A program made the translations under genes and the position numbers. Positions 23,045 to 31,718 of a stretch of DNA of 48,279 nt are shown here, piece after piece. Source of the stretch: Nocardiopsis trehalosi NBRC 14201 (GTDB lineage Bacteria > Actinomycetota > Actinomycetes > Streptosporangiales > Streptosporangiaceae); the NCBI RefSeq assembly GCF_001552555.1, contig NZ_BCRK01000024.1, positions 1 through 48,279 of the forward strand. Direction: 5' to 3'. Position 1 is the stretch's first letter, and every line of letters starts with the position of its first letter. The notes beneath the pieces were generated by a model. It was not told the DNA's origin and made no database searches. It saw only the letters and a list, made by a program, of their open reading frames with translations.

Positions 23045-25438
23045 ATGAGCACCGCCCAGACCACCGGCACCACGGCGCCCGCGCAGCCGCTCGCCGACAG
23101 CCACGAGATGATCCGCGTGCACGGCGCGCGCGAGAACAACCTCAAGGGCGTCAGCGTCGAGATCCCCAAGCGCCGGCTGACGGTGTTCACCGGTGTCTCG
23201 GGCTCGGGCAAGAGCTCGCTCGTCTTCAACACGATCGCCGCCGAGTCGCAGCGGATGATCAACGAGACCTACAGCACCTTCGTGCAGGGCTTCATGCCCA
23301 CGCTGGCGCGGCCCGAGGTCGACGTGCTCGAAGGGCTGACGACGGCCATCATCGTGGACCAGCAGCGCATGGGCTCCGACCCCCGCTCGACGGTCGGCAC
23401 CGCCACCGACGCCAACGCGATGCTGCGCATCCTGTTCAGCCGGCTGGGGACGCCGCACATCGGGTCGGCGAAGGCGTTCTCCTTCAACGTCGCGTCGATC
23501 AGCGGGGCGGGCGCGGTGTCCTTCGAGCGCGGCGGCAAGACCGTGAAGGAGCGGCGCGAGTTCAGCATCACCGGCGGCATGTGCGACCGGTGCGAGGGGC
23601 GGGGCAAGATCTCCGACTTCGACCTGGGCGAGCTGTACGACGCCTCGAAGTCGATCGCCGAGGGCGCCATCACCATCCCGGGGTACAAGGCGGACAGCTT
23701 CTGGACCATCCGGGTGATGGAGGCGTCCGGGTTCATCGACACCAAGAAGCCGATCCGCGACTTCTCCGACACCGAGCTGAACGACCTGCTGTACCGCGAG
23801 CCGACCAAGGTCAAGGTCGACGGGGTCAACCTCACCTACGAGGGGCTGATCCCCAAGATCCGCAAGTCCTTCCTGGCCAAGGACCGCGAGGCGATGCAGC
23901 CGCACATCCGCGCGTTCGTGGACCGGGCGATCACCTTCACCGACTGCCCCGAGTGCGACGGCACCCGGCTCAACGCGACCGCGCGCTCCTCCCGCATCCA
24001 GGGCATCAACATCGCCGACGCGTGCGCCATGCAGATCAGCGACCTGGCCGAGTGGGTCCGCGCGCTGGACGAGCCGTCGGTGGCGCCGCTGCTGAAGACG
24101 CTCGCGCACACCCTCGACTCGTTCGTGGAGATCGGGCTCGGCTACCTCTCCTTGGACCGGCCGGCGGGCACGCTGTCGGGCGGCGAGGCGCAGCGGACCA
24201 AGATGATCCGCCACCTGGGGTCCCCGCTGACCGACGTCACATACGTGTTCGACGAGCCCACGGCGGGGCTGCACCCGCACGACATCCAGCGGATGAACGA
24301 CCTGCTGCTGCGGCTGCGGGACAAGGGCAACACCGTGCTCGTCGTGGAGCACAAGCCGGAGACCATCAAGATCGCCGACCACGTCGTGGACCTCGGGCCG
24401 GGGGCGGGGACGGCGGGCGGCACGGTGTGCTTCGAGGGCACGGTGGAGGGGCTGCGGGGCAGCGACACCATCACGGGGCGGCACTTCGACGACCGGTCCT
24501 CGCTCAAGGAGAAGGTGCGGACGCCCAACGGGGTGCTGGAGGTCCGGGGGGCGTCGGCGCACAACCTGCGCGACGTGGACGTGGACATCCCGCTGGGGGT
24601 GCTGACCGTGGTCACGGGTGTGGCGGGGTCGGGGAAGAGCTCGCTCGTGCACGGGTCGATCCCGGCGGGGGCGGGGGTCGTGTCGATCGACCAGAGCCCG
24701 ATCCGGGGGTCCCGGCGGAGCAACCCGGCGACGTACACGGGGCTGCTCGACCCGATCCGCAAGGCGTTCGCCAAGGCCAACGGGGTGAAGCCGTCGCTGT
24801 TCAGCGCCAACTCCGAAGGGGCCTGCCCCAACTGCAAGGGGGCGGGGGTGGTGTACACCGACCTGGCGATGATGGCGGGGGTCGCCACCACCTGCGAGGA
24901 GTGCGAGGGGAAGCGGTTCGAGGCGTCGGTGCTCGACCACCACCTGGGCGGGCGCGACATCAGCGAGGTGCTGGCGATGTCGGTCGACCAGGCCAAGGAG
25001 TTCTTCGGCGCGGGCGAGGCGCACACGCCGGCGGCGCACCGCATCCTCGACCGGCTGGCGGACGTGGGGCTGGGGTACATCACGCTGGGGCAGCCGCTGA
25101 CGACGCTGTCAGGCGGCGAGCGGCAGCGGCTCAAGCTGGCCACGCACATGGGGGACAAGGGCGGAATCTACGTCCTGGACGAGCCGACGACGGGGCTGCA
25201 CCTGGCGGACGTCGAGCAGCTGCTGGGGCTGCTGGACCGGCTGGTGGAGTCGGGGACGTCGGTCATCGTGGTGGAGCACCACCAGGCGGTGATGGCCCAC
25301 GCGGACTGGATCATCGACCTGGGGCCGGGAGCGGGCCACGACGGCGGCCGCATCGTCTTCGAGGGCACCCCGGCGGACCTGGTGGCCGCCCGCTCCACCC
25401 TGACGGCCCAGCACCTGGCGGAGTACGTGGGAGCGTAG
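23045..25438 (+). CDS. UvrA2/DrrC-type ABC ATPase (UvrA paralogue)
   Basis: The 797-aa protein has two UvrA ATPase modules: Walker A TGVSGSGKSS (about 51) and TGVAGSGKSS (about 522), signatures TLSGGEAQR (about 376) and TLSGGERQR (about 688), Walker B VFDEPTAGLHPHD and VLDEPTTGLHLAD, and Zn-binding Cys pairs (CDRCEGRGK, CPECDGTR, CPNCKGAG, CEECEGKR). It is about 150 residues shorter than UvrA, the size of class II UvrA proteins lacking the UvrB-binding domain, a group that includes the daunorubicin-resistance protein DrrC. GGAGAG precedes the ATG. CRISPR repeats begin about 70 bases after its stop. Confidence 0.88.
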   Translation: MSTAQTTGTTAPAQPLADSHEMIRVHGARENNLKGVSVEIPKRRLTVFTGVSGSGKSSLVFNTIAAESQRMINETYSTFVQGFMPTLARPEVDVLEGLTTAIIVDQQRMGSDPRSTVGTATDANAMLRILFSRLGTPHIGSAKAFSFNVASISGAGAVSFERGGKTVKERREFSITGGMCDRCEGRGKISDFDLGELYDASKSIAEGAITIPGYKADSFWTIRVMEASGFIDTKKPIRDFSDTELNDLLYREPTKVKVDGVNLTYEGLIPKIRKSFLAKDREAMQPHIRAFVDRAITFTDCPECDGTRLNATARSSRIQGINIADACAMQISDLAEWVRALDEPSVAPLLKTLAHTLDSFVEIGLGYLSLDRPAGTLSGGEAQRTKMIRHLGSPLTDVTYVFDEPTAGLHPHDIQRMNDLLLRLRDKGNTVLVVEHKPETIKIADHVVDLGPGAGTAGGTVCFEGTVEGLRGSDTITGRHFDDRSSLKEKVRTPNGVLEVRGASAHNLRDVDVDIPLGVLTVVTGVAGSGKSSLVHGSIPAGAGVVSIDQSPIRGSRRSNPATYTGLLDPIRKAFAKANGVKPSLFSANSEGACPNCKGAGVVYTDLAMMAGVATTCEECEGKRFEASVLDHHLGGRDISEVLAMSVDQAKEFFGAGEAHTPAAHRILDRLADVGLGYITLGQPLTTLSGGERQRLKLATHMGDKGGIYVLDEPTTGLHLADVEQLLGLLDRLVESGTSVIVVEHHQAVMAHADWIIDLGPGAGHDGGRIVFEGTPADLVAARSTLTAQHLAEYVGA

Positions 25439-25510
25439 GGCGGCGGGCGAGGGCCGCATCCCCGCTCAGCGTGAGCGTTGGGGCCTCACTACATCCACCA
25501 GTACGCCTTG

Positions 25511-26517
25511 ACGACCATCCGCGCGTACGCAGGGAGCACTCCATGCCGAGCCAGCTCTGCATCGTGTCGTCGGGACCATCCCCGCGTGCGCGCGGAGCAC
25601 CGCACCGTGCTGCGGGAGCGCATCCGCGACCAGGGGCCATCCCCGCGTACGCGGGAAGCACGCCGACCTGATGGACCGGCTCGCCCCGCTGTCGGGACCA
25701 TCCCCGCGTGCGCGGGGAGCACGATGAGCGCCCGCTTCTCGGCCTTCACGGCGCGGGGCCATCCCCGCGTGCGCGGGGAGCACATGCCGGACGGCATGAA
25801 TGCCTATGGGACGCAGGGGCCATCCCCGCGTGCGCGGGGAGCACGCACGGCAGGCCCGCGGACGCCTCTCCAACATGGGGCCATCCCCGCGTGCGCGGGG
25901 AGCACACCGTGCTCGGCGCCGTCCCGGGCAGCCGCGTGGGGCCATCCCCGCGTGCGCGGGGAGCACACGTCGCCGTCGTGGCGGTGGTATCCGGATCAGG
26001 GACCATCCCCGCGTGCGCGGGGAGCACCGGCGTCACCCGCGCCGAAGCGTCACTCTCCCGGGGACCATCCCCGCGTGCGCGGGGAGCACAGCAGGGTGAA
26101 CGGGGCGTCGTACTGCTCCCAGGGACCATCCCCGCGTGCGCGGGGAGCACCATGAGTTGAAGCTCCGGTCCCACATGTGCTCGGGACCATCCCCGCGTGC
26201 GCGGGGAGCACACCTGGAGGTTGACCCACTAGGCGACCCACTAGGGACCATCCCCGCGTGCGCGGGGAGCACAACAGCCCGGTGCTCCTGCGTCCATGGC
26301 GCGTGGGACCATCCCCGCGTGCGCGGGGAGCACTTTGTGGCTCTTCATCAATTGGTACAGGTTCAGGGGACCATCCCCGCGTGCGCGGGGAGCACGTCCT
26401 TAGCCCGTTCTTCAGAATCGTGAGCGCGGGACCATCCCCGCGTGCGCGGGGAGCACTGTCCGAGATTATCTCCAAGGTCAATCTCTTTGGGACCATCCCC
26501 GCGTGCGCGGGGAGCAC
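25511..26517 (-). CRISPR. CRISPR array 1, 17 repeats, type I-E-like
   Basis: Seventeen 29-bp repeats with spacers of 32-33 bp (starts at 25511, 25572, 25633, 25694, 25755, 25816, 25877, 25938, 25999, 26061, 26122, 26183, 26244, 26305, 26367, 26428, 26489). Read on the minus strand the repeat starts GTGCTCCCCGCGC and ends GCGGGGATGGTCCC, a type I-E repeat with a CCCCGCG hairpin. Transcription is leftward: the leader is on the right and the degenerate repeats (first at 25511 with five changes) are at the left, distal end. R5 to R8 carry a GGGGCC variant. A still weaker relic may lie at 25451-25480. Confidence 0.97.
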
Positions 26518-26700
26518 CCTTACTGAACTGGGGGTTCAGGCGGGCGAAGGGCTGGTTTGAGCAACTTTCATGGCGACACCCTAGGGCGTCGGAGTGACGG
26601 AAGGCAGGGCTGAGCGCGACTCTGGCCGCTATCGGCGGTCGCATCGCGCCGCCCTTGGCCTCGGTGGGCATCCGTGCTCCTGAGCGCGGATGCTCGCCTC
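26518..26700 (-). promoter_or_regulatory. leader of CRISPR array 1
   Basis: About 180 bases nearly identical to the leader at 29871. Landmarks: TGAGCAACTTTCATG about 40-55 bases from the first repeat, CACCCTAGGGCGTCGG, CTGGCCGCTATCGGCGGTC, and a hairpin GCATCCG-N12-CGGATGC (26668-26693). Sequence from 26701 to 26885 has no gene I can support. Confidence 0.8.
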
Positions 26701-26885
26701 GTTCGCCTGCTGCCCGCCCGCACCCCTCGCGGTCCGACACCTGGCTGAGTTCGTAGGGGCGTGAGGTGGTCCGCCGGGGCACTGGGGCGGAGGGATCGAC
26801 TCCGCCCCGCGCGGCGATCCCGCTCGCCCCACCAGCCCCACCGGTCACTCCAAAGGCCCGGCGGAGGTGGATCGCAGTGCCGGTG

Positions 26886-27368
26886 TCAGCTCACGGCCTT
26901 CTTGACGAGGGCGGTGATCGTCTTCTCGGCCTCGTCGCTCAGCTCGGCGACGGCGAAGGACGTCGCCCACACACCGCTGCCGTCATCGAGGTTCGCCTCG
27001 GGGGTGAAACCGAAGGCCGAGTAGCGCTCCTTGTCGACGTGCCCGCTGCGGAAGAAGCACACGACCTTTCCCTTCCGGGCGTAGGCCGGCTGCCCGTACC
27101 AGAGCTTCGGCGCCAGCTCCGGGGCGGCGGCGGTGACGATGGCGTGGATGCGCTCGGCCACCGCGCGGTCCGGCGCCTCCATCTCCTCGATCTTCGCCAG
27201 CACGTCGAGTTCCGCGGCGGCCGCCTTGCCCCCACGGCCGCGCTCGGCCTCCTTCTTCAGCTCGGCGGCCCGCTCCTTCATGGCGCGGCGCTCCTCCGCG
27301 GAGAAGCCGCCCGCCGAGGTCCCGTCGCCCGTGCCGGTGTTCGCGCTCGCCACGTCCAGCCTCCTCAT
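26886..27368 (-). CDS. DUF1801 domain protein (YdhG-like)
   Basis: The 160-aa protein has a charged helical N-terminus (EERRAMKERAAELKKEAERG) and a DUF1801/YdhG domain from about residue 55, with APKLWYGQPAYARKGKVVCFF and SAFGFTPEANLDDGSGVWAT. Function is unknown for the family. ATG 27368 has no clear SD. The promoter at 27392-27433 shares operator and spacing with the two VOC promoters, so it is probably part of the AraC regulon; it is divergent from AraC copy 2. Confidence 0.82.
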   Translation of the reverse strand: MRRLDVASANTGTGDGTSAGGFSAEERRAMKERAAELKKEAERGRGGKAAAAELDVLAKIEEMEAPDRAVAERIHAIVTAAAPELAPKLWYGQPAYARKGKVVCFFRSGHVDKERYSAFGFTPEANLDDGSGVWATSFAVAELSDEAEKTITALVKKAVS

Positions 27369-27391
27369 GGTGTTCGGTAGGGAGTGCTCCG

Positions 27392-27433
27392 AAGCTAGGG
27401 GTACCCGCCGGTGCGGCGCTTCTCGAATCTTGA
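27392..27433 (-). promoter_or_regulatory. AraC-type operator and promoter of the DUF1801 gene
   Basis: On the minus strand TCAAGATTCGAGAAGC (27433-27418), 20 bases, then -10 TAGCTT (27397-27392); ATG 23 bases later. It matches the VOC promoters at 22457 and 27921 in motif and exact spacing. Confidence 0.7.
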
Positions 27434-27505
27434 CCGACCGCCCCCGCCTTCCGGGCACGCGTGGCGGGCCCGACCGGCTTCCGGGCGGCGGACCGCCGTG
27501 CGACC

Positions 27506-27949
27506 ATGTCGCTCATGGGCCTGGACCGTACGGACGTGCAGCGCATGCGCGACCTCGCGGTGATACGCCGCGTCCGCGACCGGATCGACCGCGAGTACGC
27601 CCAGCCGCTGAACCTCGCCGCCCTCGCGCGCGGCGCGCACATGTCGGTCGGGCACCTGTGCCGGGAGTTCCGCCGCGTCTACGGCGAGACCCCGTACGCC
27701 TACCTGATGACACGGCGCATCGAGCGGGCGATGACGCTGCTGCGCCGCGGCGACCTCAGCGTCACCGAGGTCTGCTTCGCGGTCGGATCGTCGTCGCTGG
27801 GCACGTTCAGCACCAGGTTCACCGAGCTCGTGGGCGTGCCGCCGAGCGTCTACCGCCGCGACCACTCGCGCGCGGCGGCGGGCATCCCGCCGTGTCTGGC
27901 CAAGCAGGTGACCCGACCGGTCAAGATTCAAGAAGCTCGCGTCCGGTAG
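27506..27949 (+). CDS. short AraC family regulator, copy 2
   Basis: The 147-aa protein is a stand-alone AraC DNA-binding domain (LARGAHMSVGHLCREFRRVYG, YLMTRRIERAMTLLRR, SSLGTFSTRFTELVG), very close to the AraC at 22051, including the tail KQVTRPV. ATG 27506 is taken; ATG 27515 also possible. The operator of the next gene (27921-27936) lies inside its 3' coding end. It probably regulates VOC gene 2 and the divergent DUF1801 gene. Confidence 0.88.
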   Translation: MSLMGLDRTDVQRMRDLAVIRRVRDRIDREYAQPLNLAALARGAHMSVGHLCREFRRVYGETPYAYLMTRRIERAMTLLRRGDLSVTEVCFAVGSSSLGTFSTRFTELVGVPPSVYRRDHSRAAAGIPPCLAKQVTRPVKIQEARVR

Positions 27950-27962
27950 CCCCGCCTAGCGT
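27921..27962 (+). promoter_or_regulatory. AraC-type operator and promoter of VOC gene 2
   Basis: TCAAGATTCAAGAAGC (27921-27936), 20 bases, -10 TAGCGT (27957-27962), 7 bases to the ATG at 27970. Identical geometry to the VOC gene 1 promoter; no SD, so probably leaderless. Confidence 0.7.
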
Positions 27963-27969
27963 GGCGGGC

Positions 27970-28380
27970 ATGAACCTCACCATCCACCAGGCCTTCGTAC
28001 CGCACACCGACCCGGACGCCGCGCTGCGCTTCTACCGCGACGTCCTGGGCTTCGAGGTGCGCAACGACGTCGGTTACGAGGACATGCGCTGGATCACCGT
28101 CGGACCGGTCGGCCAGCCCGGCACCTCCATCGTGCTGCACCCGCCCGCCGCCGATCCGGGCATCACCGAGGAGGAGCGCCGCACGATCCTGGACCTGATC
28201 GCCAAGGGGGTCTACACCGGGATCACCCTGGCCACCGACGACCTCGACGGGGTCTTCGAGCGTGTACAGGCGGCGGGCGCCGACGTCGTGCAGGAGCCCA
28301 TCGACCAGGACTTCGGGGTGCGCGACTGCGCGTTCCGCGACCCGGCCGGGAACCTCATCCGCATCAGCCGCCTCACCTGA
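27970..28380 (+). CDS. VOC family protein, copy 2
   Basis: The 136-aa protein is the paralogue of the VOC protein at 22506 with identical length (NLTIHQAFVPHTDPDAALRF, GQPGTSIVLHPP, FGVRDCAFRDPAGNLIRISR). The second half aligns strand by strand. It follows its AraC partner after 20 bases and has its own AraC-type promoter. Substrate or bound drug unknown. Confidence 0.88.
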   Translation: MNLTIHQAFVPHTDPDAALRFYRDVLGFEVRNDVGYEDMRWITVGPVGQPGTSIVLHPPAADPGITEEERRTILDLIAKGVYTGITLATDDLDGVFERVQAAGADVVQEPIDQDFGVRDCAFRDPAGNLIRISRLT

Positions 28381-28567
28381 GCGCGCGGGCGCGCGGCCCC
28401 CGGCCCGGCGCGGCCCCGGCGGGTTGCCCGAGGGGGGCGCCGCCGGTGCGGGAGCGTGTCCGGACGCCCGGCTCGGTGAGCGGCGCACCGCGTCCGCCCT
28501 CGCCCCCGTCCCCACCCACTGCTCGACAGCCGATCGCACAGCCACGACAGCACGAAGGGACACCCGA

Positions 28568-29368
28568 ATGGCGCTCTCGCTCGACATCATCACCCTCGGC
28601 GTGCCGCAGGTGGAGGCCGCGCGCGGCTTCTACTCGTCCCTGTACTCGGCCGAGTTGGTGGGCGACGGGCCCACCTCCGGTCTGGACCTGGGAGGCACGG
28701 GGCGGCTCGCCCTCGAACCGGTCGATGCGCTCGCCGCCGTTGTCGGCGCGGAGCCGGCGTCGGCGGGTTTCCGGGGGTACGTCCTGTCCACCATCGTGGA
28801 GCGGCCCTCCGAGGTCCGGGCGCTGCTCGACGCCGCCGCCGGCCGGGGGGCGACCGTCGTCAAGCCGGCGAAGAAGGAGTTCTTCGGCGAGTTCACCGGG
28901 GTGCACCGGGCACCGGACGGGGCCGTGTGGAAACTGGCCGCCGCCGGCAAGAAGGACACGCCTCCGGTGCCCGAACCGCCGCAGCCGACCGAGACCACCG
29001 TCTACCTCGGCGTCGCCGCGCCGAAGGCGTCCCGGGCGTTCTACGAGGCGCTCGGGATGGGGGTCCGCCACGACTACGGGGACAAGTACATCGACTTCGA
29101 CGCGGCCGTTGGGGCGGGTCGCCTGGGGTTGCTGACCCGCAAGGCCCTCGCCAAGGACGTGGGGGTGGAGGGGGCGGGCGACGGCTTCTCCGCCCTCGTC
29201 CTCACCCACATCGCCACGTCGCGGGAGGACGTGGACGCCCTTCTCGCGGCCGCCGCCGAGTCGGGCGGCCGAATCACCGCCCCGGCGGCCACGACCGGGG
29301 AAGGCACCTACACCGGCCACTTCACCGACCCGGACGGCTACCACTGGAGACTGACCGCCCGCGCGTGA
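28568..29368 (+). CDS. two-domain VOC family protein
   Basis: The 266-aa protein has two VOC modules, residues 1-125 (SLDIITLGVPQVEAARGFYS, ending VHRAPDGAVWKLAA) and 140-264 (TTVYLGVAAPKASRAFYEAL, ending FTDPDGYHWRLTA), as in CFP32/CFP30-type glyoxalase-like proteins. GAAGGGA precedes the ATG at 28568. It is a third VOC gene in 7 kb, but not a close relative of copies 1 and 2 and lacks their promoter motif. CRISPR array 2 begins 48 bases after its stop. Confidence 0.85.
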   Translation: MALSLDIITLGVPQVEAARGFYSSLYSAELVGDGPTSGLDLGGTGRLALEPVDALAAVVGAEPASAGFRGYVLSTIVERPSEVRALLDAAAGRGATVVKPAKKEFFGEFTGVHRAPDGAVWKLAAAGKKDTPPVPEPPQPTETTVYLGVAAPKASRAFYEALGMGVRHDYGDKYIDFDAAVGAGRLGLLTRKALAKDVGVEGAGDGFSALVLTHIATSREDVDALLAAAAESGGRITAPAATTGEGTYTGHFTDPDGYHWRLTARA

Positions 29369-29415
29369 GCGGGCGCCCGTCGTGGAGAAGCCCGGCGCCC
29401 GAGGGCCTGCGCCGG

Positions 29416-29870
29416 AAGGCCATCCCCGCATGCGCGGGGAGCACCTGCGCGCCTCCAGGGAGGACGTGTCGCTGGTGGGGCCATCCCCGCGTGCGCGGGG
29501 AGCACCGCGAGGACGCCCGCCGCCAGTTCGCCGCTCTGGGGCCATCCCCGCGTGCGCGGGGAGCACTCCATCACCGTCCTGGTCATGTCCACCGATGCGG
29601 GTCCATCCCCGCGTGCGCGGGGAGCACCGTCTTCGACGGCACGGCCGACGCCACCAGCGCGGGTCCATCCCCGCGTGCGCGGGGAGCACCGCCCGGTTGA
29701 CGACCGGCTGCGACACGCCCAGGGTCCATCCCCGCGTGCGCGGGGAGCACGAGGGCGCCCACGCCGAACAGCTGCTTTTCGTGGGTCCATCCCCGCGTGC
29801 GCGGGGAGCACGAGGAGGGTTCCTGGGGAGGGTCACAAGGAGGGGGTCCATCCCCGCGTGCGGGGAGCAC
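29416..29870 (-). CRISPR. CRISPR array 2, 8 repeats
   Basis: Repeats at 29416, 29477, 29538, 29599, 29661, 29722, 29783 and 29844, spacers 32-33 bp. Read on the plus strand, repeats 2-3 start GGGGCC and repeats 4-8 start GGGTCC, so the change entered on the leader side and was copied. The leader-proximal repeat (29844-29870) is only 27 bp: two bases (GC) of the hairpin are missing. The distal repeat is degenerate at its start. Confidence 0.97.
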
Positions 29871-30052
29871 CCTTATTGAGCTGGGGTTTCAGGCGGGGGA
29901 ACGGCTGTTTTGAGCAACTTTCATGCCGACACCCTAGGGCGTCGGTGTGACGGGAGGCAGGGCTGAGCGAAATCCTGGCCGCTATCGGCGGTCACACCGC
30001 GCCACCTCTGGCCCGGCGGGCATCCGTGCTCTTGGGCGCGGATGCCCGCCGC
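29871..30052 (-). promoter_or_regulatory. leader of CRISPR array 2
   Basis: About 180 bases almost the same as leader 1, with TTTTGAGCAACTTTCATG about 40-55 bases from the repeat, CACCCTAGGGCGTCGG and the conserved hairpin GCATCCG-N12-CGGATGC (30020-30045), where loop bases vary but stem bases do not. Confidence 0.8.
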
Positions 30053-30074
30053 CGTTCACCTGGGGTCGGACCGG

Positions 30075-31598
30075 TCAGGGCATGCGCGCCCAGAAGTCCA
30101 AGGCGTGTTCCGCCGCGTAGTCGACCCCACCGATCCGGTCGGGCGCCAAGGACTGGACATGGCCGGTGTCGACGTCGGGCCAGTCCGGGAGGTCCGGGCG
30201 GGCCGGGTCGCCGTTGGCCGCGAAGGCCGCCCAGTAGCGGTTCATCGCGTCGGCCAACCCCCGCTGCGCCCCGGCCAGCGGCGCCCCCGCCACGTCGAAC
30301 TGGTACGGCAGGTCGCTCGCGTGCACCGCGCCCGCCGGGAAGCCCGGGATCGGCACGGTCGGCGGCGCGTCATCGTCCGCGAACTCGTAGAACCAGGTGC
30401 GCGTGTGCGGTGTCAGCGTCCGCGCCAGCTCCCACGTCGGCCGTGCCCAGGCGCGGTCCGTGCTCACCTGTGCCCACGCCAGGCTCGGCGTCGGGAAACG
30501 GTCGAGCGGGTACCGCTCCGCGACCTCGTCGGCAGCGTCACCGAACGCCTCCGCCAGCAGGCGCGGGTAGCCGTCGGCCGTCACCGGGTTGCCCACGAGG
30601 TCGGCGAACATGCCGACGAAGAACCGCCCCTCGTCGCGGACCGTCCCCAGCAGCACCGGCACCCGGGGGAACCGCCCGGCCGACAGCGCCTCCCCCGGCG
30701 CCTCCGGCAGGACCCGCCCGCCGAAGGCGGGGCGGATGAAGTCGTCCGAAGCCGACAGCAGGTCGGCCACCGGCACCCGCCGGAGCTGCGCGAGCGCCGC
30801 CTCCGGGTCGCCGCCCGACCGCACCCACCCGCGCTCGACGGCGGTCGCCGCGCCGGTCCGCTCCAGCTCGTCCACCGGCACCCAACGGGGCGGCAGCGCC
30901 GGCACTCCGGGGATGAGGGCGTGCGCGGGCGTCTCCCCGGCGACGGCGAACGCGCTCTGCAGCACCGCGCGGTGGAACAGCCCGGCCGACCCGGGCGCCG
31001 CCAGGTGCGCCGCGACCATCAGCGCGCCGTAGGAGTCACCGGCCAGGGTGACGTTCGCCGGGTCGCCGCCGAAGGCCGCGACCTCCCGGCGCACCCAGCG
31101 GAGGGCGGCCTGCTGGTCCTGGAGGCCGAAGGTGCCAGCGTCGGCCAGCCCGGGGTGGCCGAAGCACGCCAGTACGCCGAGGCGGAAGTTCGGGATGACG
31201 ACGACAAGGCCGGCGGCGGCGAGCCGCCGGGCGTCGTAGAGGGCGGCGCCGCCGTTCGTCCCGCCGCCGCCGTGCAGCCACACCAGCACCGGGAGGCCGG
31301 CGCCGGGGGCGCGGGTGCCGGGGTCAGCGCCCTCGGGGACGGTGACATCGAGGGTCAGGCAGTCCTCGTCGAGCGCGGTGGTGTCGGCGAAGGAGCGGGC
31401 GGTCTGCGGCGCGGGGTTGCCGGGCTCGGTGGCGTCGCGGACGCCGGACCAGGGCTCGACGGGCGCGGGCGGGCGCCAGCGGCGCTCGCCGACCGGCGGG
31501 GCGGCGTAGGGGATGCCCTGGAACACGAGGTGGCCGTCGGTCCGGCGGCCGCGAACGGTGCCGGCGGCCAGACGCACGGTCACGCGGTCGGCGGTCAT
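30075..31598 (-). CDS. type B carboxylesterase
   Basis: The 507-aa protein carries the family motifs EDCLTLDV, LHGGGGTNGG (oxyanion hole, about residue 110), AGDSYGALMVAAHLAAP (nucleophile Ser in GDSYG in place of GESAG, about 187), acidic GTVRDEGRFF (about 315) and HASDLPYQFD (catalytic His, about 415). It should hydrolyse carboxylic esters in the cytoplasm. ATG 31598. A 27-bp TetR-type operator lies 120 bases upstream; the TetR gene lies next on the same strand, upstream. Confidence 0.92.
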   Translation of the reverse strand: MTADRVTVRLAAGTVRGRRTDGHLVFQGIPYAAPPVGERRWRPPAPVEPWSGVRDATEPGNPAPQTARSFADTTALDEDCLTLDVTVPEGADPGTRAPGAGLPVLVWLHGGGGTNGGAALYDARRLAAAGLVVVIPNFRLGVLACFGHPGLADAGTFGLQDQQAALRWVRREVAAFGGDPANVTLAGDSYGALMVAAHLAAPGSAGLFHRAVLQSAFAVAGETPAHALIPGVPALPPRWVPVDELERTGAATAVERGWVRSGGDPEAALAQLRRVPVADLLSASDDFIRPAFGGRVLPEAPGEALSAGRFPRVPVLLGTVRDEGRFFVGMFADLVGNPVTADGYPRLLAEAFGDAADEVAERYPLDRFPTPSLAWAQVSTDRAWARPTWELARTLTPHTRTWFYEFADDDAPPTVPIPGFPAGAVHASDLPYQFDVAGAPLAGAQRGLADAMNRYWAAFAANGDPARPDLPDWPDVDTGHVQSLAPDRIGGVDYAAEHALDFWARMP

Positions 31599-31718
31599 CG
31601 GACGCGCTGCCCGGTCGGCGGGAGGAAAGGGGCGGGCGAGGCGCGTCGCTTCGGCGGGTGGGGGCGCGGGGCAGTCGCCGGGAAGGCGGCGGAGCCTCCG
31701 GCGCCCGGTAGGAATACG

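Noticed and set aside
25451-25480. A further distal CRISPR repeat just after the UvrA2 stop
   Set aside because: GCATCCCCGC resembles the repeat core but the second half does not align without gaps, so it is mentioned only as a possible relic.
25478-26560. Long open frames across the CRISPR arrays on both strands with repeated GPSPRARGA- or LPAHAGMVP-like motifs
   Set aside because: They are translations of the 29-bp repeats with spacers of near multiples of three; the same artefact occurs in arrays 2, 3, 4 and 6.
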